Positions 1-10,599 of a stretch of DNA of 46,045 nucleotides are shown here, piece by piece. Under the pieces are notes generated by a model that searched no databases, was not told where the DNA came from, and saw only the letters and a program-made list of their open reading frames with translations. The stretch's first letter is position 1, and every line of letters begins with the position of its first letter. Both the position numbers and the translations under genes were made by a program. The stretch comes from Physocladia obscura (lineage: Eukaryota > Chytridiomycota > Chytridiomycetes > Chytridiales > Chytriomycetaceae), in assembly GCA_027596945.1 (NCBI GenBank), contig JADGJH010000012.1:1-46045 (forward strand), written 5' to 3'.

Positions 1-583
1 TTTTTTTTTTTTTTTTGTTTTTGTTTTGTTAGTATTTATTGGTTTTTGTTTGGAATTGATTTTGTGTTTAGTTTTCTTTCTGTTTTTTTCTTTTTCAAAT
101 AAATAACAGAAGCAATTGTACTGGCAAATGAAAAATAAATCAAAGTATTCATCGGGTTCTATTAGAATTGCGCTACATGTTCTGTTTGATCTTGAGGATG
201 CTAGTGGATTTGTTTAAGAAAATTTTCATTAACGTTGTTCCAACAGATGTGACTGCCAAGTTGAACTTGGAATTTCAATGCTGAATTTTGCCGCAACAAG
301 AACAAAGATATTTTTCTGTTACTTGCTAATTGCGATTCAGCTCGTGTTGCCTGGAATGTGGGAGGACAGTTTGTTGAAATGATTGAGCATGGGCAATATA
401 GCTGTTTTGAGAATATTACGAGAATCTGGTCAATTTTTGCCTGTTAGACAGCTTGTGCGCGATGAATTGACAAATAGATATATTCATCTATGTGATCAAC
501 GCAATTATTTTGGTCAAATTATACGGAAATCAGGACAATTTTCAAAATTTTATTTTTTACTTTTTATATTTTTCAAATAAATT
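1..583 (+). other. Unresolved region with a possible plus-strand coding remnant
   Basis: The first 16 bases are all T and the first 110 are T-rich. Around 305-460 one plus-strand frame reads protein-like (for example LLANCDSARVAWNVGG) and runs into a stop near 450. A second frame is open at 383-580. Around 205-245 there is a possible small intron ending in CAACAG. I cannot assign a family. It may be the 3' end of a gene entering from outside the window or a decayed repeat. It converges on the RasGEF gene, whose stop is at 584. Confidence 0.2.
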
Positions 584-3500
584 TTATTTCAGTTGCTCTT
601 CAGACATTGTATGAAGAGAAATAGTTGAACTGTTGGCAGTGGATGTTCCAAGTTTTGTTCTGCTAAGTTCTGCAGGTTTTGGGGGTATTACAGGAGGAAT
701 AGTGCTTGCAAGGTTTGATTTTCGAAGAGCAGGTAAGGCGGTTTTTGGCTCGTGAGATAAATTCAAACTCATTGGAGCAGTTTTTAATTGCTGATGCTTT
801 TGGTTCTGTTGTTATTTTATTACTTTTTATTTGAATCACACTTCAACTGTAATACCATAAATTTTGGGCCCTTTTCGTCGCTGGTTTTTCTTGATTTTGA
901 TTCAATATCAATCGTAGCATCAGTAATTGGAACTAAAGATTGCGATTTGGGAGACTTTGAATGTTTGTTACCCCACAGTAATGCAGCCGTGTTAGAAATA
1001 GGTGATGGCTGATTAGAAAGATCAATTGCCTTTTCAGACAATCTTTTGTTCAGTTTCTTGATTTGTTTGATGGCTCCGCTTTGTTCACCATGAATTGACT
1101 GCTGCGGAGGGTCTTGATTTAGTAAAGAAATTTCATTGGTTGCATTCGATTCACTTGTAAAATTTTTTCCAGCATCTGCCACTCCAGCAGATGAGGCCCT
1201 CCGTCTTGATTTCTGCTTTTCTTTACCTTCAGGCTGATGAACACTTAGAGAACTCGCTTGTTCAGAAGCTATAGACTCTATTTGTTGTGAATTTTTCGTG
1301 GAAGAGAAGAATCCGGATTTTGCTGACGAAGTTTCATCAGCATATTGTTTATTGCTACAAGAATCTAGCTTTGATGAAGCTTCTTGTTTTGAAAAAAGTA
1401 TTTGGCGAGAACTCTCAGACGATAGGCTTACAAGACCATCGTTTGGCATAACCACTTGTCCCTCATTATTTTCAGTATGAGCAAAAAATGATGTGAAAAA
1501 ATTGTGCCGATAGTTTCCACTACTGCCAGATTGATGATTGTCCCTAATTTTTCCTAGTGGTGTTGTGCAACTTGAAGATGTACCACGCAATTGTGAATCC
1601 TCTTGGATTTCTAGAAGTTCCAATTTTCGCTTTAACTCTTCTGATTCCACTCCATTAAAGTCTTCATTGCGCACAGAAGCAGGCTCTTCAGCTATTCCGA
1701 TTGCATATGAGTGATGTATGCTGCCAACACTGCCATAAGAGCTTGCCTTTTCGACGTCTTTTGAGAATGATTGAGCGTCTAGCATATTTGTTGTGCGAGA
1801 ATTCAATCCAGCATCCATACTCACACTTTTGTTGGCACCGATCACGGTGTCAGCATCAAGATTAGAAACAGATCTTTGCCGACGCCGCAATAAGCTTTCA
1901 AGCTGCCGCCCTCTTGGCACAATATCATTGAGAGGCTTTGCAATACCTGAAGCAGCTTTTTTTCCAGGAGAATTTGAAACTGCTGGAGTTCCAGAGCCAG
2001 ATTTATCGGTCTTGCTTTGCTTCGAAACTAAAGTATATGCAGTTTCTCGAAGAGTTTCCATAAATGATGCGGTAGATCCCCCCATTTTGCCTTTCGTTAA
2101 TCCTGGAGACAGAGGAGCTGCGGACGAGTTATCTTTTGCCTTCAAAAAGCTAGATGTTGACTCTGTTTTTGAGTCCGTCATATCTTCAGTTTTTGATTGC
2201 GTTCCAATTGAGACAATTTCTTCATTCAGTGTGAATGCGTGCTCGTTTGCATTTCCGGTGGATGAAACTTTTGTTGCACCATTTCCCACTTTCGGTTCCC
2301 GTGCGAGACTCATTTCATCCACTTCTTTTTCCGAAACATATTTGCGGCTTAAAAGCCAATGCGCAATGAATGCTCCAATTTCCACCTCACTTGCTTCTTT
2401 AAATGTCGTTCCGAGAACTTCAACACCGATATCTGAAAGCCCACCGCCCTTCACCTTTCTTCGAGATTTTTTTGTTGTTGGGACAACAGAAGACGTGTAC
2501 ATTGACGAATCTAAATCAACAAGCATCTCATAACTATATCTGGGGCCAAGGCAGCAATATCTTACGAATTTTTGAATTTCTTGAACTCGTTTATCAGATA
2601 CAAGGCTTTGATTAGTATTTTTGGCCGCGGCAATAAGATAAGACATATCATGGGTAATGACACCCAAGTAAGGCACAATCGGTCTTGTCTGATTATTTTT
2701 TATGTAGTTTCGATAAAGCGAGTGATTGTTTTGCTCCGAAACAAGGTCCGCGAGTTCTTCAAATTCTGCGAGTTCGACTGCGTTTTTTCTTTTGATTTGA
2801 CTCCAAGTTTTTTTGAGTCGAATTATTGGAGGTGTATTGAGAGCGCCAGTGAGTGCTTTCAAACTTTGGAAATTATTGAATCGTTTCAAAAATCCAGCGG
2901 TCTTGAACCATCTAGTGATAGTTTTCACACGGTCAGCAAGATTTTGATGTTGAAGAATTGAACACTCCACTAATCTCGTAAAGTAATTGAAAAAATCAGC
3001 ACAGGCTTGCAAAGATGGCGCAGGGTGTGGATTTTTATGAACAAGAACATCATTTGAATGGATCTGGCGTAACAAGTTGTGTTCAATGACACAGAGTTGA
3101 TATGCAATCGCAATTGGTCTGAAACAATAAATTGAAACCGTAGGGTTGAAACTCAATACTTGAATTTGATGAAGTACCTTCGATATTTGTGTTCGGATCT
3201 CATTTGCTTCTTCTTCGTCTAATGACGTGGATTCTGAATTTGATGATGGAGATGGTAATGTATCTTGAGTAGTCACAAATTGATCGATATCCGGTGAAGA
3301 CTGTGGACTTGTCAAAACAGAAAGTTTTTGACTCAAGGTTACATAAGTAGTGCTGAGTGGAGACGTTGGAATTTCTGGAACAGTTGTTTTCGCGCCTGAC
3401 TTTCCTCTTCGATCCAGTTACGAAAATCAGCAAAATTGTAGTGAAATATTATGCAATTACTTCATATCTTACATTAAAGGATGCAAGATTTCTTTTGCAT

Positions 3501-5030
3501 CAATATGAGGACTAGTTTCTGTTGTTCTTGCAGAGGAATTTTCCCTGGATCGAGTGCTTTCAGCATTCAGTGAAAATCGTATTTGGCTGTCATCGTTAAC
3601 AGACATATCAATCGATTCTCTTAAAGAAAACCCTGGGGATTCCAGAACCTGATAAGAATCCATTGACTGCGATATTCTTGGTGCTGGCACATTCGCCGGA
3701 GTGCAAAGGGATCCACCAACACCAGTGCTGTTTGGATTAATTCTGAAATCTGAAGGAAAACTGTCTAAAACTGCACTGAAAAGAGAAGCTTGTGGAGACA
3801 TGGCCAAGTGAAGATCGGAAGAATGATCGACAGGCAAGGACGAAACGCGCCCTATTCTGGAGATTTAAATATTGCGAAATTATGATAGTATGACAGAAAT
3901 TAGTTTTACCAACTTTCTTTTGTCAAAGGAGGTCTGGAAATAAATTTTGCAGATGACATGACAAGTCCGGCATCAAGAATTTTCTCGATCGCTGAAACGC
4001 ATGTTCGACAAAGCGGGATCATTCGATATAACGCGTCTTCTCCGTCCCTGACGGCACCTGTTGGTACAAAAGAGTTATGAGCCTTTGAAATTAAGTATTC
4101 GTCGCACCATTTTCGCTCATCTCCACACTTGTTTTTAAACGAACAACTAGTTTCCCAAGATTTGCGAGAAACATATCATAAGCTTCCTGATAAACGTTAG
4201 CGGTAGTATTCTCTAATCAAATACGATACAAACACCTTTGCATTTCCATTCGCAGCGAATAGTGATGCCTGCTTCACTGAATACTCAATTGCATCCATTT
4301 TTTCAAACAATGAAATTTATCATGATCAAAAAAGCTTCAAAAAGGAATCAAGCATCAAAAGCATTACCAAAATGATTCAAATTCCAGTTTCGCTTTCGGC
4401 CAATCCCTTCAAAATTTCCCATATATTAAACTTTTCATCTCTGTTCTTTCCAAAACGGCGGGTAGCACGTCTAAGAATCCTGCAACAATCAAACACCCAA
4501 GTGCAAACTCATCAAATTGTTCGTATCTTCTCAAACAACGTTTGAGCCGCTGTAAATATGCTTTATATTTGATCTTGACAGGTAAATCATCTAGAAAAAA
4601 TGCAGAAGATGCAACAGAGCACACGGATTCTTTTCTCATTTAATGGATGCAAGAGTCAAATCCACTAGATAAAAGAACCAAGGCATATAGTTACATGATT
4701 TAACTTTATATCCTTCCGTTCTAATTTGATCAATTTGCTCATTCCAGATGTGGAAAACTGAAAGACTCTGTGACTTTTCCTTCACTGCAACATTGAGAAT
4801 ATTTGAAATACTCGGAACGTGTCCAACTGAATACAACTCTTCATTGGTCTCTGCATAAAATCATTTTTAAAATATGCAATATTATTTTTTTCCAGTTGAA
4901 CGTCCCCCGGAAAAAAGACACCCGATCGTCCGCCAGAATCCTCTAGCTTTAGTTGGCACCATCCAATTGATCTCAAACAAGTTGTAATCAATGAAAAACA
5001 TTGATATTGTATGTGTACAGTAACAGCCAC
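584..5030 (-). CDS. Ras guanine-nucleotide exchange factor (Cdc25-like), 5' end unresolved
   Basis: RasGEFs catalyse GDP release from Ras GTPases at membranes. The catalytic domain lies at about 2500-3125, with IAIAYQLCVIEHNLL at its start, then a helix containing RVKTITRWFKTAGFLKRFNN and the conserved PYLGVITHDMSYL. A Ser/Thr-rich tail of roughly 550 residues follows. Resolved 3' exons, in coding order: 4215(approx.)..4108, 4057..3914, 3851..3473, 3406..856, 805..584. Their phases agree, and introns are 50-66 bases. Further upstream, about 4892-4973 encodes the second half of an SH3 domain (GWCQLKLEDSGGRSGVFFPG), a layout known from fungal Cdc25 proteins. Exons between about 4230 and 4890 are coding-like, but I could not join them. 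No REM (RasGEF_N) domain and no start codon were identified. The first half of the SH3 is missing where repeat-like DNA begins near 5030, so the gene may be truncated or may have an exon elsewhere. Confidence 0.8.
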
Positions 5031-5059
5031 AGAGGCCTTTTTATTAAGGTTCCTAATAG

Positions 5060-6160
5060 GATGGCTGTTAATCTGCAGAACAATCCCCTGCAGACTCTTT
5101 TGAGTGCCGCACTTGATTCAGATCAAAGAGTTGCAACAAACCACCCAATTTCAGGCGCTACTATTAATGAGCATTCAAATTTGGTTCAATTAAGTGTTCG
5201 AAAGTCCCCATTGTGTCACTCAAATATTGAAAGACCTGCTCTTGTTATCTGTGGGTGACTTCAAGAGCCAGCTTTTCAATATTGCAGCTCCCTTCCTTGA
5301 CAAGGAAGTTGAAATTGTTGCACCAGCAAATCTTTCTGATACACTAGTTTACAGATTTGCACCAGTTTGGGAAGGTGGACTGACTGAAAATCTCCCAAAA
5401 TATGTAAAACTACATGTTGATAAACAGAAGGAAGGAGTGTGGACCTTAGATTCTCTCACTGATCAAAAACTCGCAAACTCCAAACATCTGGAATCAGGGA
5501 GTACAATCAAAGTTGTTTTCATCACTCATTCATGTAGTATTTTGAATGGAGCAACATACACTGAAGTAGAGAAACGTTTGCTAAAGCATCAAATTGTTGA
5601 TTGCGCAGGTGCTCCAACAAATTTTACAGTCTCCAGCCTTGCAAGGAGATTGGAAGAGAAGTGGGGAGGCTGATTTAAAGCATATAGCATTGTGTGGAAT
5701 TGATATGCCCAACATTGTTTGGACAGGCTTACTTGTTTAGAAGAGCTTGTTGAGGCAGGTCCTCCATATGAGCTTAGTTCACATTTTCATCCAAGACCTG
5801 TTGGTGAGCTCCGTGCATTGCAAGATCTTTCAAATCAATATCAGATTGCTTTTGGCAAAAACAGTGCCTGTCAAACTGACCTGGAAGAATTTGGAGTGTC
5901 AATCGAAAATCTCGCAAAACAAGTTGCAATGGGAAAGCATTTCTTTGAAGAATTGGTGTGTGATGTCAAGGATCTAAGTCAGTGGCATAAATGTGCATAA
6001 GACAGTGCAAAACGCTCCTAGAGATTGCTTCAAGATGGATCTGCTGCACTCAATGCTCAGTCAAATATACTGAGTAATAATGCTAGAAACAGAGTTGAGG
6101 ATCAATTTGACTTGGAACATCATGAAGAAGATGACTGCATGAATGTCCCTTCTGTATGAT
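5060..6160 (+). pseudogene. Broken orphan gene in repeat-like DNA
   Basis: Three collinear plus-strand coding segments. 5060-5258 starts at ATG (MAVNLQNNPLQTLLSAALDS). 5240-5673 includes GDFKSQLFNIAAPFLDKEVE. 5719-6000 includes FHPRPVGELRALQDLSNQYQ. The first break sits in a GGG run near 5249: dropping one G would join the frames, so it could be a true frameshift or a base-calling error. Between 5673 and 5719 the protein-like frame changes again. The sequence does not match a family I know. Its position, between a truncated gene end and a dead transposase, suggests it belongs to a mobile element or a multicopy family. No signal peptide or membrane segment is evident. Confidence 0.4.
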
Positions 6161-6187
6161 GAACATCAAGAAGACCATTCAATCTAA

Positions 6188-6710
6188 TCATGCACAGTGG
6201 CAAAACTCTTTTGTATTCACTGCAAAGAATGAGACATTTACCCTTGAACCACCAACTGTGCTTTCAAAGCATGTGTTTGTTGTCAAATGATACTTCATCC
6301 AAGAAGACCAAATTATGTAGCTTTGACAAAAGCAAACAATGCCAGATTGACAAATCTGAATAGGTCGTATTTCCAAGGCCTTCCATGACAAGTTTGCTTT
6401 TTTCAATATCACAGGTATTGAAGAAGATGATATAAAGACTCCATATTTGCGTGCATAGAGTTGCTTTGCCTCATCTATGAACATTGTTGGTGCCTTAAGG
6501 TGCTGGTTTACTAGGCACACTCTCCTTGTCTCCCCATGCTCTGTGAAGATTCTATCCTTCTCTTTTCAACACACTCCATCACCTCTTTCATACTGAGCAA
6601 TCCAATTGGCTGTAGTCAAGGGGAACTTGTTGAAGAGATGTGCGTGCTCACTTTTTGACTTGCCCTTACAGTAGTACATATGCAGACAATAACTGCGTAC
6701 ATCAGACAAT
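6188..6710 (-). pseudogene. Dead DDE_3 (IS630/Tc1-mariner type) transposase
   Basis: Reading from 6710 down, the N-terminal helix-turn-helix part includes FNKFPLTTANWIAQYERGDG. It is followed by an in-frame TGA, then TEHGETRR, FIDEAKQLYARKYG and the strongly conserved SWKALEIRPIQI. After a frameshift near 6330 the catalytic motif NLVFLDEVSFDN appears in another frame. This order is typical of DDE_3 transposases of the IS630/Tc1 superfamily, which cut and paste DNA. The copy is inactive: at least two in-frame TGAs and one frameshift. The 3' catalytic residues were not found downstream. No terminal inverted repeats were identified by eye. Confidence 0.75.
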
Positions 6711-8068
6711 GACTGTCTCTTCAAAACAGCTTAGTAGAGGTCCATAAACTAATACAATGGATTTGAGCAGTGACAGTGGATGAAAAACAGAGATCTGATT
6801 CAACTGGAAAAATCCAATTTTGGACAAAACGCATAACAGAAACAAAATTTCAGTCTCAGAATCTCCAACAATATATCCCAGTCAAATAAAATGACTCAAC
6901 AAACAACTTTGACAGGCTTCAATGCTTTGAAGGTGCTTTGGAACTTGTGAGTTCATTTGATTAAGACTGGTAGCTGATAGTCAATCATAAATGTATGGCA
7001 GTCTCTATTCACGTTTCATAATGAACCATTGACTTTTATGATCTCCTTTGATGTAGCTAGCTGCCTACATGAATATTTGATGGTATTTTCTTCAGTTGCA
7101 TGATACCACTTGCTTTGCTTCTATAATCCTCTATGTGTAGGAGTATTTCAGAACTTTGTAGTACTTTTAATAACCTGCTTTGTTGCTGTCAGTGATGACA
7201 CAATTCCAAGTTTTAACCTTTGTAGCTCTGTGAGTCAGTCAAAGTCAGGCCAAAGCTGATTAATTTCCAATTCTTCAAGTAAATTGTGTAATAGAAGATT
7301 GGGAACAGGTGTAAGTTATAGAAGAGTGGTAGGAGGGCTGCTGGTAAGCTGTATTGGCTTGAGTCAACTAATTCAATTCTTTATATCTCAGAACTAAAGG
7401 ATAAGAGTTTGAGGCTAGAGCATGAGATATAGTTGGAGTTGAGAGCTTAATAATTAACAAGGACTATCTTTCATTTAAAATGACCCATAATGAAATGAAG
7501 GAAAGAGTCAAGTTTAAATAGTTTTTGGAGTAAAAAGAAGGAATAACAATGAATGAAAAACATTTCAAAAGAAAAATGGTTTGAAAGCAGTTTGAATTGT
7601 TTTTGATTTCTTGAAAATGATTGAAAGCTTGAGATTATCAAGAAAATTCTTGAAGAAATTAGATTGACAATCTAATTTACATCAATTTTTTATTTTAATA
7701 CATATTGAGAAATACGCTTTTCTTTTCTGCAGATTTTTTTCAAACAAAAACGTGTGTCTGTACACTTTAGATATTTTAAAAACATCATGACTTGAATCCA
7801 GTTTGCTTGCCTTTCATTGGTTGCTCGCCTGAACAGCGCATTTGTGTTCCTTGTTGTTTTTTGTTGCATTTTTGACTGTGGCTTTTTGTTTGGGAATATT
7901 TTGGGAAATAGGAAGGTCCCAGAAGGGACAAATAAAAATTTATTGAGTAGAAGGAGAGTGAATAAAGTTATGTATCTTGGCATGAACCACAAAATAATTC
8001 TCAATAAAATTTCATGAACCGTTTGTGAACCAATCTGAACCACAGTGACCCGAAAAAAAAATCCAGCA
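6711..8068. other. AT-rich non-coding stretch
   Basis: About 1.35 kb with no supportable gene. An antisense frame at 7690-8115 has no family features and overlaps the 5' end of the recombinase remnant. Several sentence-like duplications and short palindromic phrases suggest old repeat DNA, but I could not delimit an element. Confidence 0.4.
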
Positions 8069-9016
8069 ATGTCCGAAACAACAGAAACACCAGTAGCGCG
8101 CACAGAACGAATCAAACAAACTGGAAAAGTTAACCAACGGTTTTACCTGAGCAAAGATGACCAAAAACGCGCAGATTATGGTGTTGGAATTTTGCTTCGC
8201 AGATTCAATTTAACAGCATCGGCTGTTCCAACTCCTCTCTATAGTAACAAACCATTGGAATTTAATTCTATATCAATGTATCATAAACATGTAAGAGGTA
8301 AAGAAAACAAAGAAACAATTTTATTTTTTTATTTTTTTTAAATTTGACAGGATTAAAAAAAAAAAAACCAAAACCAAATCGCCCAAATAAGAATGCGATA
8401 CTTTTGCACCTTAATTAGCAATTATGAAAGTTTGATAACGCTGTTGGATAGTCCTCCGTCACTCCCACCATCAATGAAAGCAGAGTCAATCGCCCTATTT
8501 ATAAAATTTAGAAGGTTGCCAGAAGGCTCTCCACTCATTAATACATGTGGCCAGTTAATAACAGATACAAATGGAGCGCCAATTTTGTGTCAAGGCGGTT
8601 GGAATGATCCAAAAGGCGTTGCGCAGCTTCTGACCGCGTTAACTTCAATTCATCGCGCATGAGGTGTCGAAGCCAATGAGCCGTACTGCGAGCCCTGCAA
8701 TAACTGCATTGCGCTAGATCAGCAAGGAGATTGCTATGGATGTGATGGTTGTTGTGGACGAAGTTTGCCGCGTTTGTGGCGTCGTGGAAATCCCTACCAA
8801 AATATTATTCTGACAAACACTGCGAGCCAAAGCACAAAAGGCACTGCAGGATACCAGGCTCTTGGTGACTCACCTTTGACTCCACAAGAGCTGCTGACAA
8901 TCCGTCGACATTTGATGGAGCAGGGTTTTGGTGGCTTTCAAACATTCACAGAAATCATTTGCGGCTGCTTTTTATTTTGCTGTGAAGACGAAATTTCAGA
9001 TTTCAAGCTCCACTAG
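8069..9016 (+). pseudogene. Degenerate Crypton-like tyrosine recombinase
   Basis: Exon 1 begins at ATG 8069 (MSETTETPVARTERIKQTGK) and runs to a GTAAGA donor near 8291, with a TTGACAG acceptor near 8350. The following exon carries a core-binding-like segment (VAQLLTALTSIHRA), a Cys-rich patch (CEPCNNCIALDQQGDCYGCDG), RRGNPYQN, and the start of a catalytic domain: SPLTPQELLTIRRHLMEQG, then FLFCCEDEISDF. The spacing resembles Crypton/DUF3504-type tyrosine recombinases, in which an Arg precedes the acidic EDE. Here that Arg position is Cys (TGT, one C-to-T from CGT). An in-frame TGA at 8660 is one C-to-T from CGA. A poly-A run after the intron also breaks frame. The catalytic C-terminal half with the Tyr is not found. 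Family assignment is moderate; inactivity is clear. Confidence 0.45.
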
Positions 9017-10599
9017 TTTTACAAAGCATTATTACAAAAAATAAATAACAAAAATTTTAGTTAGCATTGATTTTTTGTTGTTTTGTTCATCGTTTTCAAG
9101 TTTTAACAGGAATGTTGAAGTTGTGGAATATTCATCCATTATTTATATCTTTCCGTTCAATTTAACAGCTTTCCACCTTATTCTCTTTCTCTGCAAAATC
9201 TACAATATTAAATTAACTTCCATAGATATCAAATGTTTTGATAAATTCTGGCAATATCACTTCAAACACAATCATATATCTGACAAATTGTTCTACAGCT
9301 AACTCTACAAAAAAATCAAGCCATAATATAGCTTCTGGAACTTGAAGTGCATTAGCCTTGACTCAAAACCCAGTAAGTATTCCAGAAACTAAGCCATCAC
9401 AATCAACTTCCACGAAAACTCCTCTAAGATTATTCACAGTTGATAACGCAAATGAAAGCGACAGCAGCAGGAACAGCAATTTCCTGATTATATAATTAAA
9501 TAAATAGTAATACCAACGAATTACAATAAACTGGCTGCTTACAGAATCAAAGATAGAGTTTTGCGCAATTATTTGAACAGGTTCGGTGCGATTTGGTTTT
9601 CGTCCAGAACCAGATCGCTTTCCACCATGTGCATTGCGATTTGAAAGATTACGACGTGCAGGCGCGAGATTTGCAGGTTAATTTAAATGATTAAGAGCTG
9701 GAGCCTTCTAATAACGGAATCTCTGATGGATTATCGGCTCCATAGCTTGATTGTACATTGCTTGCCAAAGTAAGTTGAAAAATAAATGAATCTGGCAAAC
9801 CGGTTCTATCAGCAAAAAATTTGCATTAATCTGAGATTTTTTGTCTCATTTCAATCACTGAAACACAACAAAAAAAAAAAAAAAAAGAGAGTTCAAAAAT
9901 AAGAAACAACAAAGAAACTATTGAAACAAGTGTCTTTTAGAATACTTTTAATAACTCATTTCAATTTACTAATTTGGTTCTAATACACAGCAACAACATT
10001 GGCAACTCATACATTATAACAGACTTCCAACATGTACTCAACAGAATTGACTAGATAATCAAAAAGATGTTAAATACAGCGAGGAGGAAGTTTTTGAATT
10101 GCTACTTTATGTTCATATGCAGGCACTGTTTGAATAGTTTTGTTGGCCCATTTCCACTAGATAAAATCTTAAGCCTGCCTATTGGGATAAGCATCACGAA
10201 GCTGGCAGATAACTGCAAAAATTTCTTCATTTTCAAGACCTGATTGGGTTTGCTTGTGCAGATACTGTTGCTGACATAACTTGACTTTTGAATTCTTCAT
10301 AATCTGTATATTCTGGCCAACTTCATCAACTGTGTTGCATTCCAGTCATGTGGGACCATAATATTGCTGTGCTACTTTCTGTCAGTTTTGATTATTGGTA
10401 CCAGATTGATAATGTACTTAGGGTTGTGGCAAGGTTTTCTTGAAGTGTTGGATCGTTAACACTCTCGTTCTCCTTTCCAAGTCGTAGCCACTGTCGATTG
10501 AACGCTCAATGCCACAGCACCATGCGGTTGCTGTCCTCTGACGGCATGACCACAACAACTGTAGTACAATGTGAAACAAAATTGTCAGAAAATTCAATA
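9017..10599. other. Intergenic region with repeat remnants
   Basis: No intact gene. On the minus strand at about 9470-9680 an open frame contains GGKRSGSGRKPNRTEP, basic and AT-hook-like, continuing across a possible intron (GTAAGC donor near 9545, ATAATCAG acceptor near 9487) to a stop. On the minus strand at 10080-10335 a second coding-like frame contains AVICQLRDAYPNRQA and, after two stops, WKWANKTIQTVPAYEHKV. Both look like fragments of decayed multicopy genes. I cannot name the families. Confidence 0.35.

Noticed and set aside
1793..2533. 246-codon plus-strand frame
   Set aside because: It is antisense to the Ser-rich tail of the RasGEF gene and has no protein-family features.
7690..8115. 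141-codon minus-strand frame with hydrophobic runs
   Set aside because: Overlaps the recombinase remnant on the other strand; composition follows AT-rich DNA and no domain is visible.
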